From NCBI GenBank assembly GCA_947245585.1, contig CAMXPV010000014.1, positions 1 through 64,000 on the forward strand: DNA of 64,000 nt. Reading direction: 5' to 3'. The translations under genes and the position numbers were made by a program. Below the pieces are notes generated by a model. It worked only from the letters and a program-made list of their open reading frames with translations. It was not told the origin of the DNA and ran no database searches. Positions within the stretch are counted from its first letter, which is position 1. Every line of letters begins with the position of its first letter. Origin of the DNA: an uncultured Lachnospiraceae bacterium (lineage in GTDB: Bacteria; Bacillota; Clostridia; Lachnospirales; Lachnospiraceae). This document shows positions 52,656 through 60,660 of this stretch, piece by piece.

Positions 52656-53741
52656 TTACGCCACCTCCTTGCTTATTTTCATTTTCTTCATGATCGTATC
52701 AAAGTACTCTCTCACAGTAGGCGCACTGACTACCACTAACAGGATAACCACAACCGCCTTGTAAGCGGGAAGTGCCGTCGAGGAAACGCCAAATTTGTAA
52801 AGCGTCGTCGTCAGACACTGGATTACAAACGCACCGATGATGGAAGCCGCCATATTGAATTTACCACCGGAAAGCGCGTTGCCGCCAAGAGCAACCGCAA
52901 GGATCGCATCCATCTCAATATCCTTTGCGATAACGGAATAGTTGATGGAAGAAACACGGCTTACCTTAATCAACCCTGCAACCGCCACGCACAAGCCCAG
53001 TATCACGAAAGCCATCACCTTGATCATTTCCGGATTCAGACCATTTAACTTGGAAGAACTCTGGTTGATACCTACCGCCTGCGTATAGAGCCGCAGATTC
53101 GTCACCTTCAGTACAATCGCAATGACAATCATACAAGCCACCGCAATGAAGCAGGGCGTCGGGATCGGTATACCCGGAATAAACCCGCCAAAATAAGCGA
53201 ACTTGGGATCGCTGATAACCGGAAGCTCATTGTTGTTAATCCAAGCTGCAATGGAACGGCCCGCCGTATACAGGATCAGGGTCGCAATCATAGGCTGAAT
53301 CTTAAAGTATGCCACCAACACACCGTTGAATGCACCGAAAAGCATTGCAACCACACATGCCACCAGAAACGCTACAATGATAGGCGCCTGCAGAGTTTCG
53401 GGGCGGGCATTTCCGCCGCACAGCACCCGCAGGATCACACTGCCCGAAATCGCGATCGCCGCGCCCACGCTGATATCCTGTCCGCCGGAAGCCGCCGTCA
53501 CAAGTGTCATACCGATCGCCAGTATCGCCAATTCGGAACCGTTATTGATAATGTCAATAATAAATCCAGACAAAACCGGATTGCCCGCGCTGTTATAGCC
53601 AAACGTTATTTTAAAGAATGCAGGATCAGCGATCAGGTTAAAGACCGCCAACAGCAACAGCGCCGCAATCGGAATAAAGCACTGATTTCTAACAAGGTTT
53701 TTCAGGAAACCTGCACTCGATGTTTTTTCACTGTTTGCCAT
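52656..53741 (-). CDS. Sugar ABC transporter permease (YtfT-like)
   Basis: A 361-residue CUT2 permease. The marks are SELAILAIGMTLVTAASGGQDISVGAAIAISGSVILRVLCG, VLVAYFKIQPMIATLILYTAGRSIAAWI and the loop YTQAVGINQSSSKLNGLNPEMIKVMAFVILGLCVAVAG. Its ATG abuts the stop of the ATPase gene. It forms the membrane path together with YjfF-like permease. The N-terminal half is the usual one for YtfT. Confidence 0.9.
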   Translation of the reverse strand: MANSEKTSSAGFLKNLVRNQCFIPIAALLLLAVFNLIADPAFFKITFGYNSAGNPVLSGFIIDIINNGSELAILAIGMTLVTAASGGQDISVGAAIAISGSVILRVLCGGNARPETLQAPIIVAFLVACVVAMLFGAFNGVLVAYFKIQPMIATLILYTAGRSIAAWINNNELPVISDPKFAYFGGFIPGIPIPTPCFIAVACMIVIAIVLKVTNLRLYTQAVGINQSSSKLNGLNPEMIKVMAFVILGLCVAVAGLIKVSRVSSINYSVIAKDIEMDAILAVALGGNALSGGKFNMAASIIGAFVIQCLTTTLYKFGVSSTALPAYKAVVVILLVVVSAPTVREYFDTIMKKMKISKEVA

Positions 53742-55256
53742 TTATTTGTCACCTCCCGCAATCGTATTCATAACCGTACCCTGGTTCAGATCTTCACCCG
53801 TAAGCTCACCCACTGCCTTGCGGTCACGCATGACGATCAGACGGGAACAGGTCCGCAGCATCTCGTCAAGCTCCGAAGAAATAAAGGTTACACTCATACC
53901 CTCGGATGCCAACTGCAGTACCAGTTTCTGGATATCAACCTTCGTACCCACGTCGATACCTCTGGTCGGCTCATCCAAAATCAAATATTCGGGATGGGTA
54001 AAGAGCCATCTTGCCAGAATCACCTTCTGTTGGTTACCACCGGAAAGCGACTTGATCGGCGTATCCTTGGATGCTGTCTTAATATTCAAAAGTTTTATGT
54101 ACTCGTCTGCAACCTTATTGGCCTCTGCCTTAGAAAACGGTTTGAAAAATCCCCTTAATACCTGCTGTGCCAAAATAATATTGTCGCGCACGGACAGGTC
54201 TCCAACGATGCCGTCCACCTTACGGTCCTCCGGAAGATAGGCAATGCCGTTCTTCATGGCATCAAGCGGCTTCGCAATCTTTACGTCCTTGCCGTTCATC
54301 TTGACTTTTCCGCCGGTCACTCTGTCCGCGCCAAAAATCGCGCGCACACACTCGCTTCGTCCGGAGCCAAGAAGACCGGTGAAACCATTGACCTCACCTT
54401 TATTGATATGGAAGTCAAAAGGTTTGATACCCGCATTGCTGACAAGGCCTTCCGCCTCCAGTACAGGAGCGGTGCCTTTTTCCGCCTGATATGCCTTCGT
54501 CTCGCTCTTGATGTCGGAAAGGTCATCCACCTCTTTACCAAGCATCTTGGATACAAGCTGTACGCGGGGCAGCTTTTCAATCTCATACTCACCCACAAGC
54601 TTGCCGTCTCTCATAACGGTGATTCTGTCGCAGACCTCATATACCTGCTCCAAAAAGTGTGTTACGAAAATAATGCCTACGCCCTTGGCACGGAGATCCC
54701 GCATCAGCTTAAAGAGCTTTTCAACCTCCTGCTCATCCAGTGAGGAAGTCGGCTCATCCAGAATCAGAACCTTACATTCCATGTCAACCGCACGGGCAAT
54801 GGCAATCATCTGCTGCACCGCCAGAGAACAGGTGCCAAGCTGCTGGGATGCCCTCGCAGGTATCTGCAGCGATTCCAGAATCCTATCCGTATCCGTGTTC
54901 ATTTTTTTCCAGTTCTGCACCGTACCCTTGGTACGGGCAATAAACATATTCTCAGCCACGGTGAGGTTCGGGCAGAGCGTTATCTCCTGATACACGGTAC
55001 TGATACCCATATTCTGCGCATCCTGGGGCGAATGAATCACTACCGGGCCCTCCGTGCCGTCCAAGAAGATGTCTCCGTCCTCTTTGCCGTAAACCCCGGT
55101 AAGAACCTTGATCAGCGTTGATTTTCCAGCGCCGTTCTCCCCCATCAGCGCATGAATTTCACCCTTGCGCAGTGTAAAGTCCACGCCCTGCAAGGCGTGC
55201 ACTCCGGGGAAGATTTTGTGAATGCCTCTCATCTTCAATACAACATTTCCTTCCAC
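53742..55256 (-). CDS. Sugar ABC transporter ATPase, duplicated (YtfR-like)
   Basis: About 504 residues from GTG at 55256, which fits the 500-residue YtfR; GGGAGG stands 11 nt upstream. The longer reading extends into the leader hairpin. First half: Walker A GENGAGKSTLIKVLTGVYG, signature LGTCSLAVQQMIAIARAVDMECKVLILDEPTSSLDE. Second half: GLLGSGRSEC and SLSGGNQQKVILARWLFTHPEYLILDEPTRGIDVG. It drives sugar uptake through the YtfT/YjfF-like permeases. Its own promoter (55345-55373) and the hairpin at 55300-55337 separate it from the binding-protein gene. Confidence 0.92.
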   Translation of the reverse strand: MEGNVVLKMRGIHKIFPGVHALQGVDFTLRKGEIHALMGENGAGKSTLIKVLTGVYGKEDGDIFLDGTEGPVVIHSPQDAQNMGISTVYQEITLCPNLTVAENMFIARTKGTVQNWKKMNTDTDRILESLQIPARASQQLGTCSLAVQQMIAIARAVDMECKVLILDEPTSSLDEQEVEKLFKLMRDLRAKGVGIIFVTHFLEQVYEVCDRITVMRDGKLVGEYEIEKLPRVQLVSKMLGKEVDDLSDIKSETKAYQAEKGTAPVLEAEGLVSNAGIKPFDFHINKGEVNGFTGLLGSGRSECVRAIFGADRVTGGKVKMNGKDVKIAKPLDAMKNGIAYLPEDRKVDGIVGDLSVRDNIILAQQVLRGFFKPFSKAEANKVADEYIKLLNIKTASKDTPIKSLSGGNQQKVILARWLFTHPEYLILDEPTRGIDVGTKVDIQKLVLQLASEGMSVTFISSELDEMLRTCSRLIVMRDRKAVGELTGEDLNQGTVMNTIAGGDK

Positions 55257-55299
55257 TCTCAGGTCCACCTCCCAATATTTTATAGTTTTTTTCGTGCAA

Positions 55300-55337
55300 A
55301 CGAGCGCGGGCAGGCTTTTTCGCTGCGCCGCGCTCGT
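55300..55337 (-). promoter_or_regulatory. Leader hairpin before the YtfR-like gene
   Basis: ACGAGCGCGG (55300-55309) and CCGCGCTCGT (55328-55337) are perfect 10-bp arms around 18 nt. It falls at the 5' end of the mRNA made from the promoter at 55345-55373 and at the 3' end of the binding-protein message. Confidence 0.6.
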
Positions 55338-55344
55338 CTCATAC

Positions 55345-55373
55345 ATTATAACATATTTTTTGTTGTGTTACAA
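55345..55373 (-). promoter_or_regulatory. Internal promoter before the YtfR-like gene
   Basis: Minus-strand TTGTAA (55368-55373), 17-nt spacer, perfect TATAAT (55345-55350). It would give the ATPase and permeases a supply independent of the binding-protein promoter. Confidence 0.6.
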
Positions 55374-55382
55374 AGTATTAGA

Positions 55383-56495
55383 TTAAATTCCGTAGTTGTC
55401 TACGTCCTCCTGAGTAATGGTTTCTGCATCGAAGCCCTTCTCATCCATGATGATCACCTTCTCAGCAGGCGTACCGCCGCTCTCAAGGGTCTTGATAACC
55501 TCATCAATGTAAGAAGACTGGAAAGGATTACACTGTCCATCGTAATTCCAGTTGCCTGCAAGCAGCTCTTCAAGAGCCCACTTGTTGCAGTCAAAGCCCA
55601 TTACGATAACGTCCTTGCCTACGCCGTGAGAGATGTTAGCTGCATCCAGAGCTGCAACTGCGCCCTTAGCCATATCGTCGTTCTCAGCGTAGATTACGTT
55701 GAACTCTTTACCGGAGCTGATTACAGACTGCACGATCTGCTGTGCATTCTCTGCGTTCCAGGAAGCGGTCTGCTGCTCAACCATGTTCCAGTTAGCCTCT
55801 GCAGCTACCTTCTCATCCAGAGCTTTGGTACGGCCCTGCTGTGCTGCGGAACCCATCTGGCCCTGAAGGTGGATGATATTGTAGGTCTCAAGATTCTGAC
55901 CTGCAAGCCAATCTACTGCGGTCTGACCTTCCTTATCCATGTCGGACACGATAGATGCTGCGTAAAGACTGTCATCAGCGTCGATGGTACGGTCGAACAG
56001 GATAACCTGAACGCCCTGATCCTGCGCATCCTGTAAAACGGTATCCCAACCTGCGGTATCTGCTGCGGAGAGAAGCAGATAGTCAACGCCGTCCTGAATG
56101 AACTGCTGTGCTGCCTTCACCTGATCCTCATTTGCATTACCTACTGCAGGGTTACCATATGCAAAAGATGCGGAATAACCGTTCTCCTCGGTAAATGCTG
56201 CCTTCAGATCCGCGTCGTTCGCGGTACGATAACCGGACTCACTGGGATCGTTGTTGATGATACCAACAGTAATCAACTCGCCGTCTGCTGCAGGAGCCTC
56301 TGCCTCTGCTGCCGGTGCTTCCTCTGCTGCGGGTGCCTCTTCTGCTGCCGGTGCTTCCTCTGCTGCAGGAGCCTCTGCCTCTGCTGCCGGTGCCTCTGCC
56401 GCAGGTGCTGCTGCTTCCTCAGAAGCGCCGCCACAGCCTGCCAGAGTAGCCATAACCATAGCGCCTGTCAGTAATACTGCTAATTTTTTCTTCAT
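55383..56495 (-). CDS. Sugar-binding lipoprotein, YtfQ-like
   Basis: A 370-residue lipoprotein. The ATG at 56495 follows GGGAGGA at 6 nt. The signal peptide MKKKLAVLLTGAMVMATLAGCGG has a lipobox and is followed by about 45 residues of Ala/Pro/Glu repeats. The domain has VGIINNDPSESGYRTANDADLKAAFTEENGY, VDYLLLSAADTAGWDTVLQDA, VQVILFDRTIDADD and VIVMGFDCNKWALEELLAG, as in YtfQ, the galactofuranose binder of E. coli. The same core pattern is present in the sensor protein at 59634-60659. It begins the importer operon; a promoter with TTGAAT-17-TAAAGT lies upstream. Confidence 0.92.
   Translation of the reverse strand: MKKKLAVLLTGAMVMATLAGCGGASEEAAAPAAEAPAAEAEAPAAEEAPAAEEAPAAEEAPAAEAEAPAADGELITVGIINNDPSESGYRTANDADLKAAFTEENGYSASFAYGNPAVGNANEDQVKAAQQFIQDGVDYLLLSAADTAGWDTVLQDAQDQGVQVILFDRTIDADDSLYAASIVSDMDKEGQTAVDWLAGQNLETYNIIHLQGQMGSAAQQGRTKALDEKVAAEANWNMVEQQTASWNAENAQQIVQSVISSGKEFNVIYAENDDMAKGAVAALDAANISHGVGKDVIVMGFDCNKWALEELLAGNWNYDGQCNPFQSSYIDEVIKTLESGGTPAEKVIIMDEKGFDAETITQEDVDNYGI
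56280..56420 (-). repeat. Ala/Pro/Glu-coding low-complexity repeat
   Basis: Tandem near-copies of CTCTGCTGCCGGTGCTTC encode [21 protein letters not shown] after the lipobox of the YtfQ-like protein. It is the longest of the three such tracts in the window. Confidence 0.8.
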
Positions 56496-56594
56496 TCTAG
56501 TTTCCTCCCTTTCATGGTTCGCTCCCATCACAAGTCTGCGGTGAGAGAACTATGTTTTTGAGATCGGGATTGTATGTTTCCCGTCCCTGAGAAC

Positions 56595-56623
56595 ACTTTA
56601 GCAAAATGCACGACCGGATTCAA
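56595..56623 (-). promoter_or_regulatory. Promoter of the YtfQ-like operon
   Basis: Minus-strand TTGAAT (56618-56623), 17-nt spacer, TAAAGT (56595-56600). It gives a leader of about 95 nt and faces away from the divergent promoter of the second AraR-like gene. Confidence 0.6.
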
Positions 56624-56661
56624 CACCCAAAATCATCCTTTTGTGCATTTTGGATGGGTTC

Positions 56662-56706
56662 AACAATACAAATTTGTGATATAATAAGAAAAAACAATAC
56701 AAATTT
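56662..56706. promoter_or_regulatory. Tandem operators and promoter of the second regulator
   Basis: AACAATACAAATTT occurs twice in direct order, at 56662-56675 and 56693-56706, 31 bp apart (about three helical turns). The first overlaps the palindrome ACAAATTTGT (56668-56677). An extended -10 (TGATATAAT, hexamer 56680-56685, plus strand) lies between them. The stretch 56496-56912 has no gene; it holds this control region. Confidence 0.55.
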
Positions 56707-56912
56707 TATTTTTGAGGGTATTTTTTTACGATTTGGTTCCTTTTTTATTGATTTTAACAATAGATTTTCCCATTTATGCCATATCCGTTTTATAGTAATT
56801 CTTATCAAATCACGAAATATAACGGTGTTTTTTTCCGCTCAGTGGTTTTTTATGAATAATTTTGAAGTAATTTGTAAACAAACCGTGAACAAAAAAAGGA
56901 GATTTTTTTACT

Positions 56913-57995
56913 ATGAGCAAGTACGAAACACTTTCGGAACAACTTACGGAACAGATTCTCAAAAATCTGCAGCGGGGAATCACCGCGCTGCCCACCGAAG
57001 CGCAGATTGCCGCTCAGTACCGTGTCAGCCGCCAGACCGTGCGGGCAGCGCTCTCTCTTCTGCGCGAAAAGGGGCTGATCGAAAGCCGTCAGGGAAGCGG
57101 CTCCTACGCCACCGGGCTCTCCCCCTCCTCTTCCGGGAATGTAATCCCTATTCTGATCGCCAACAGCCAGGAATACATTTATCCTCATCTGCTCGCCGAT
57201 ATCCGTTCCGCTCTGGCTGAAAAAAATTATCAGCTGCAGATCCGTCCCACGGACAACGACCCTTTCACAGAACGGCAGATCCTGCTCTCTCTGTTGGATG
57301 CGCCTCCCCGCGGTCTGATCGTGGAGGGTTCTAAAAGCGCCCTTCCCACACCGAATGCGGATCTCTACGAAAAATTGAAAGCAGGCGGCACCCGTCTGCT
57401 CTTTCTTCATAATAAATATGACGCATTGGCCGAGGAGGTCTGCGTCAAGGATGACAACTACTACGGAGGCTATCTTCTGGCCGACCATCTTGCAGGGCTT
57501 GGCCACACCTCCATCGCCGGACTTTTCAAAGCGGACGACAAGCAGGGCCCGGAACGCTATCTTGGCGCGGTATCCTGTCTGCGCGATCTGGGATTGAAAT
57601 TCCAAAGCTCCCACGTGGGTTGGTTTTTGTCCTCCGATGTGGAGGCATTGGAAAAGAAACAGGACACCCGTTTCCTTGCCGCCTTTGTCAAGGAATGTCT
57701 TTCCGGCTGTTCCGCCGTGATCTGCTATAACGACGAGATTGCCTACTGGCTGATGAAGGAACTTTCCTACGCCCACATGCAGGTTCCCCGGGACATCTCG
57801 ATCGTCTGCTTCGACAACAGTTATCTGAGCGAGCTGAGCAAAGTCCGGATCACCACCATGACCCACAAACCGCACGAAATGGGACGCTGTGTGGCCGACA
57901 CCATGGTTTGTTTACTGCAAGGAATCTCCGCAGTATCGCAGGAGCTCCCCTGGGAACTGGTGCGCAAAGAGAGCGACGGCCCTGCCCGCTCTTAA
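56913..57995 (+). CDS. AraR-like GntR/LacI hybrid regulator
   Basis: A 360-residue regulator, same layout as AraR at 42145-43227. The GntR winged helix is KYETLSEQLTEQILKNLQRGITALPTEAQIAAQYRVSRQTVRAALSLLREKGLIESRQGSGSYA (about 3-66). The LacI-like domain follows with PRGLIVEGSKSALPTPNADLYEKL, VKDDNYYGGYLLADHLAGLGHTSIAGLFKADDKQGPERYLG and CFDNSYLSELSKVRITTM. AAAGGAG lies about 9 nt before the ATG. It is divergent to the YtfQ-like importer and convergent, by 4 nt, with the response regulator gene. It probably controls that importer, with a ligand other than arabinose. Confidence 0.88.
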   Translation: MSKYETLSEQLTEQILKNLQRGITALPTEAQIAAQYRVSRQTVRAALSLLREKGLIESRQGSGSYATGLSPSSSGNVIPILIANSQEYIYPHLLADIRSALAEKNYQLQIRPTDNDPFTERQILLSLLDAPPRGLIVEGSKSALPTPNADLYEKLKAGGTRLLFLHNKYDALAEEVCVKDDNYYGGYLLADHLAGLGHTSIAGLFKADDKQGPERYLGAVSCLRDLGLKFQSSHVGWFLSSDVEALEKKQDTRFLAAFVKECLSGCSAVICYNDEIAYWLMKELSYAHMQVPRDISIVCFDNSYLSELSKVRITTMTHKPHEMGRCVADTMVCLLQGISAVSQELPWELVRKESDGPARS

Positions 57996-59620
57996 ACTTT
58001 ACCTCCCGTGCGGTACTCTCTTGGTGTACATCCCTGCGTTTTTTTAAAGACAAAGCTAAAGTAATGCGGATCCTTGTAGCCCACCTCCTGGGCGATCTCC
58101 CCGGTGTGCATCTGTGTCTGGCGCAAAAGCTTTTTTGCCTTTTCCATGCGTTTTCCCGTCACGTACTCCACGAAGGTCACCTGCATGGCCCGGGAGAAAA
58201 TCGCGCTGAAATAGTTGGCGCTGACGTTCACTTCCCCCGCCACCAGATTCAGGGAAAGATTTTCCTGCGAATAGTTTTCTTCTATATAAGAGAGCGCTTT
58301 TTTCAGAATGCGCTCGCTCTGGTTGTCCGATTCCCTGTCCCGCAGTTCAAGGGCTTTCTCCACCAGGCCGCAGAAATATTCCTGTAATTCCTCCGCATCA
58401 TACTGTCTCTCCGGTGTCAATCCCCTGCCATCCATAAGCTGTATCAGCTCCTCTTTCTCACAGCCAAGAGATTCCACGTAGGCAGCCGTCACAAAGTAGG
58501 CATGAATCGTCAGGTAATTACGAAACATAGCCGACTGCACCGCCTCTCCCAGAGAGAGCATATAGTTCTCCACGTAGTCTTCTACCTCATCCCTTACGCC
58601 CCGCAGCAGGAAATCCCGCATCATCTCCGAATCCACCTTTGCCAAATCAATATCCCCGATTCTGCCGCCCTCCTCCTTTCCGGGTACATGCAGGCTTACC
58701 GTCTCCCCGGTAAAGACGTGCTGCCCCGGCATCAAAAAGCGATAGGCAAAAAGATGGTTTGCATTGCTGTAACACTGCGCCAAAAGGCTCAGTCTCTCCA
58801 CCGGTTCCCCTACAGCCACATACCAGTCCAGCATTTCCTGGGCCGGCCGGCAGATCCGTTCTACATTTTCCAGGCTTCTGGCCGTCAATTCCGGCATCTG
58901 TTCCACGCTGCCCTTGATCAGCACACCGTAGGTATTCACATTCCATCGGAAGACAAGATTCTCCGGATACCGCACAAAGTAATGTAAAAGCTCCTCCCGT
59001 TTTCTGGCAAAATCCTCGGATTCCATGCCCATATTCTCCCCGGTCTGCTTTTCCTGTAAATTAAACAACAAAATGTTGTAACAGGCCGCATTGATTTTGA
59101 GCGAGAGCTTGGCTGCCTCCTCATAGATATCCTGAACCGGCATGCGGCCCTCAAAAACTTTCACAAAAAAATCCGTTCTGGAAAACTGTTCGTACTCCCT
59201 GGCCTCGCTCTGGAACTTTTCCTGAAAGGTCTTCTGCTCCCGTTCATTCTCAATCTTTGTCTTAAGCTCCGCCAAGACCTTTTGCATAGCCGCCCTCGTA
59301 ATGGGCTTTAACAGATACTGCTCCACGCCCACCTGAATCGCGCCTCTGGCATACTCAAAATCATCGTACCCGCTTATGATAATAATCTTCATGTCCGGGA
59401 ACTCCTGATGCACCAGACGGCTCAGGGACAGCCCATCCATAAAGGGCATTTTGATATCTGTGAGCAGGACATCCGGCTTCATCTTCTGTATGAGAGGAAG
59501 GGCCATCTCCCCATCGCTGGCCTCCCCCACAAACTCATACCCATACTGCTGCCACGGAATATTATCTCTAAGCCCTTCCCTGACAATGCTCTCATCCTCA
59601 ACCAGAAACACTTTCAGCAT
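57992..59620 (-). CDS. YesN-like response regulator with AraC output
   Basis: A 542-residue regulator: REC domain (about 1-120, VFLVEDESIVREGLRDNIPW, phospho-Asp in VLLTDIKMPFMDG, Lys in YLLKPITR), a middle region of about 300 residues with no known motif, and an AraC-type double helix-turn-helix (last about 100, LSLNLVAGEVNVSANYFSAIFSRAM and YKDPHYFSFVFKKTQGCTPREYR). It is the third gene of the kinase, binding-protein, regulator operon (13 nt after the binding protein). YesMN-type pairs usually act on a nearby sugar importer. Confidence 0.93.
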   Translation of the reverse strand: MLKVFLVEDESIVREGLRDNIPWQQYGYEFVGEASDGEMALPLIQKMKPDVLLTDIKMPFMDGLSLSRLVHQEFPDMKIIIISGYDDFEYARGAIQVGVEQYLLKPITRAAMQKVLAELKTKIENEREQKTFQEKFQSEAREYEQFSRTDFFVKVFEGRMPVQDIYEEAAKLSLKINAACYNILLFNLQEKQTGENMGMESEDFARKREELLHYFVRYPENLVFRWNVNTYGVLIKGSVEQMPELTARSLENVERICRPAQEMLDWYVAVGEPVERLSLLAQCYSNANHLFAYRFLMPGQHVFTGETVSLHVPGKEEGGRIGDIDLAKVDSEMMRDFLLRGVRDEVEDYVENYMLSLGEAVQSAMFRNYLTIHAYFVTAAYVESLGCEKEELIQLMDGRGLTPERQYDAEELQEYFCGLVEKALELRDRESDNQSERILKKALSYIEENYSQENLSLNLVAGEVNVSANYFSAIFSRAMQVTFVEYVTGKRMEKAKKLLRQTQMHTGEIAQEVGYKDPHYFSFVFKKTQGCTPREYRTGGKV

Positions 59621-59633
59621 TTGCTTCTCCCTT

Positions 59634-60659
59634 CTAATAACTTCTCTCGTCCAAAACTTCCTGCGTCACGTTCTCCATTGTGAAAACGTCCTCTTCCACA
59701 TAATACTGTTTTTCGACCGATTCCCCTGCTTCCAACATGTCGATCACCCGCAGCAGGTACTCTCCCTGATTGGGATTACATTCAATATCAACGTTAATCG
59801 TCCCTTCCGCCACCATCTCCAGCGCGCCCTCTACCGCATCGAAAGAGATAATCATGATATCGCCGTCCACACCCACCGTCCGCCCGGATTCCCGAATCGC
59901 CTCAATGGCCCCAAAAGTCATATCGTCATTTTGGGACACCACCACGTCGATGCTCGGGTACTTGTTCAAAAATCCGCGCATCACTTCCTTCCCCTTGGTG
60001 GAAGTAAACTCCGCGCACTTCTGTTCCAGAATATTCCAGTTTGCATGCTCACGGGCGACAGAGTCAAAGCCCACCGTCCGCCCAAGCTGCGAAGAGGAAC
60101 CCTCCGTTCCTGCAAGCACCACGATGTTGACGGATTCCTGGGCATCCCCCCTCTTTCTGAGCTCCTGTTCCAACCAGTGCCCGGCCTTTTCGCCCTCTTC
60201 CTCAAAATTACTGCCCACACAGGTCACATACAAACTCTCATCTTCCACATCCACGCTTCTGTCCATGAGGATAACGGGAATTTCCGCTTCCTTCGCTTCC
60301 TGCAGCACAGTGTCCCAACCGGTCTCCACCACGGGCGAAAAGATAATGTAATCCACCCTCTGGGAGATAAAGCTTCTGATCGCCTTGAGCTGATTTTCCT
60401 GCCGCTGTCTGGCGTTATTATAAACCAAAAAATAACCGTTCTCCTTCGTAAAGGCATTCTGCACCGATTCCGTATTGGCAGTCCGGAATCCCGATTCACT
60501 GCCAAGCTGTGACACGCCCACCACAATCCGGTTGTCTTTCTCCACCTGCGTCATTTCCTCAACATCCGTAAAAAGCCTGCTGCCAAATATCATAAGCATC
60601 AAGACCAATACAAGGAGTATTCCGGCCATTACGGCGCCATAAGATCTTTTACGAAACAT
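59634..60659 (-). CDS. Membrane-anchored YtfQ-like sugar-binding protein
   Basis: A 341-residue protein. The N-terminal membrane helix (SYGAVMAGILLVLVLMLMIFGSRLF) has no lipobox, so it stays anchored at the outer face. The binding domain resembles that of the YtfQ-like lipoprotein: VGVSQLGSESGFRTANTESVQNAFTKENGY, VDYIIFSPVVETGWDTVLQEA, IPVILMDRSVDVEDESLYVTCVGSNFEEEG, IMIISFDAVEGALEM. It lies between the YesM-like kinase and the YesN-like regulator, with its ribosome site (AAGGAGG) inside the last codons of the kinase gene. This fits a ligand-presenting subunit of a sensor rather than a transporter part. Confidence 0.9.
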   Translation of the reverse strand: MFRKRSYGAVMAGILLVLVLMLMIFGSRLFTDVEEMTQVEKDNRIVVGVSQLGSESGFRTANTESVQNAFTKENGYFLVYNNARQRQENQLKAIRSFISQRVDYIIFSPVVETGWDTVLQEAKEAEIPVILMDRSVDVEDESLYVTCVGSNFEEEGEKAGHWLEQELRKRGDAQESVNIVVLAGTEGSSSQLGRTVGFDSVAREHANWNILEQKCAEFTSTKGKEVMRGFLNKYPSIDVVVSQNDDMTFGAIEAIRESGRTVGVDGDIMIISFDAVEGALEMVAEGTINVDIECNPNQGEYLLRVIDMLEAGESVEKQYYVEEDVFTMENVTQEVLDERSY

Positions 60660-60660
60660 G

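Noticed and set aside
56850-57875. A 341-codon minus-strand frame opposite the second AraR-like gene
   Set aside because: No ribosome site or motif; the plus-strand regulator has both, so this is a shadow.
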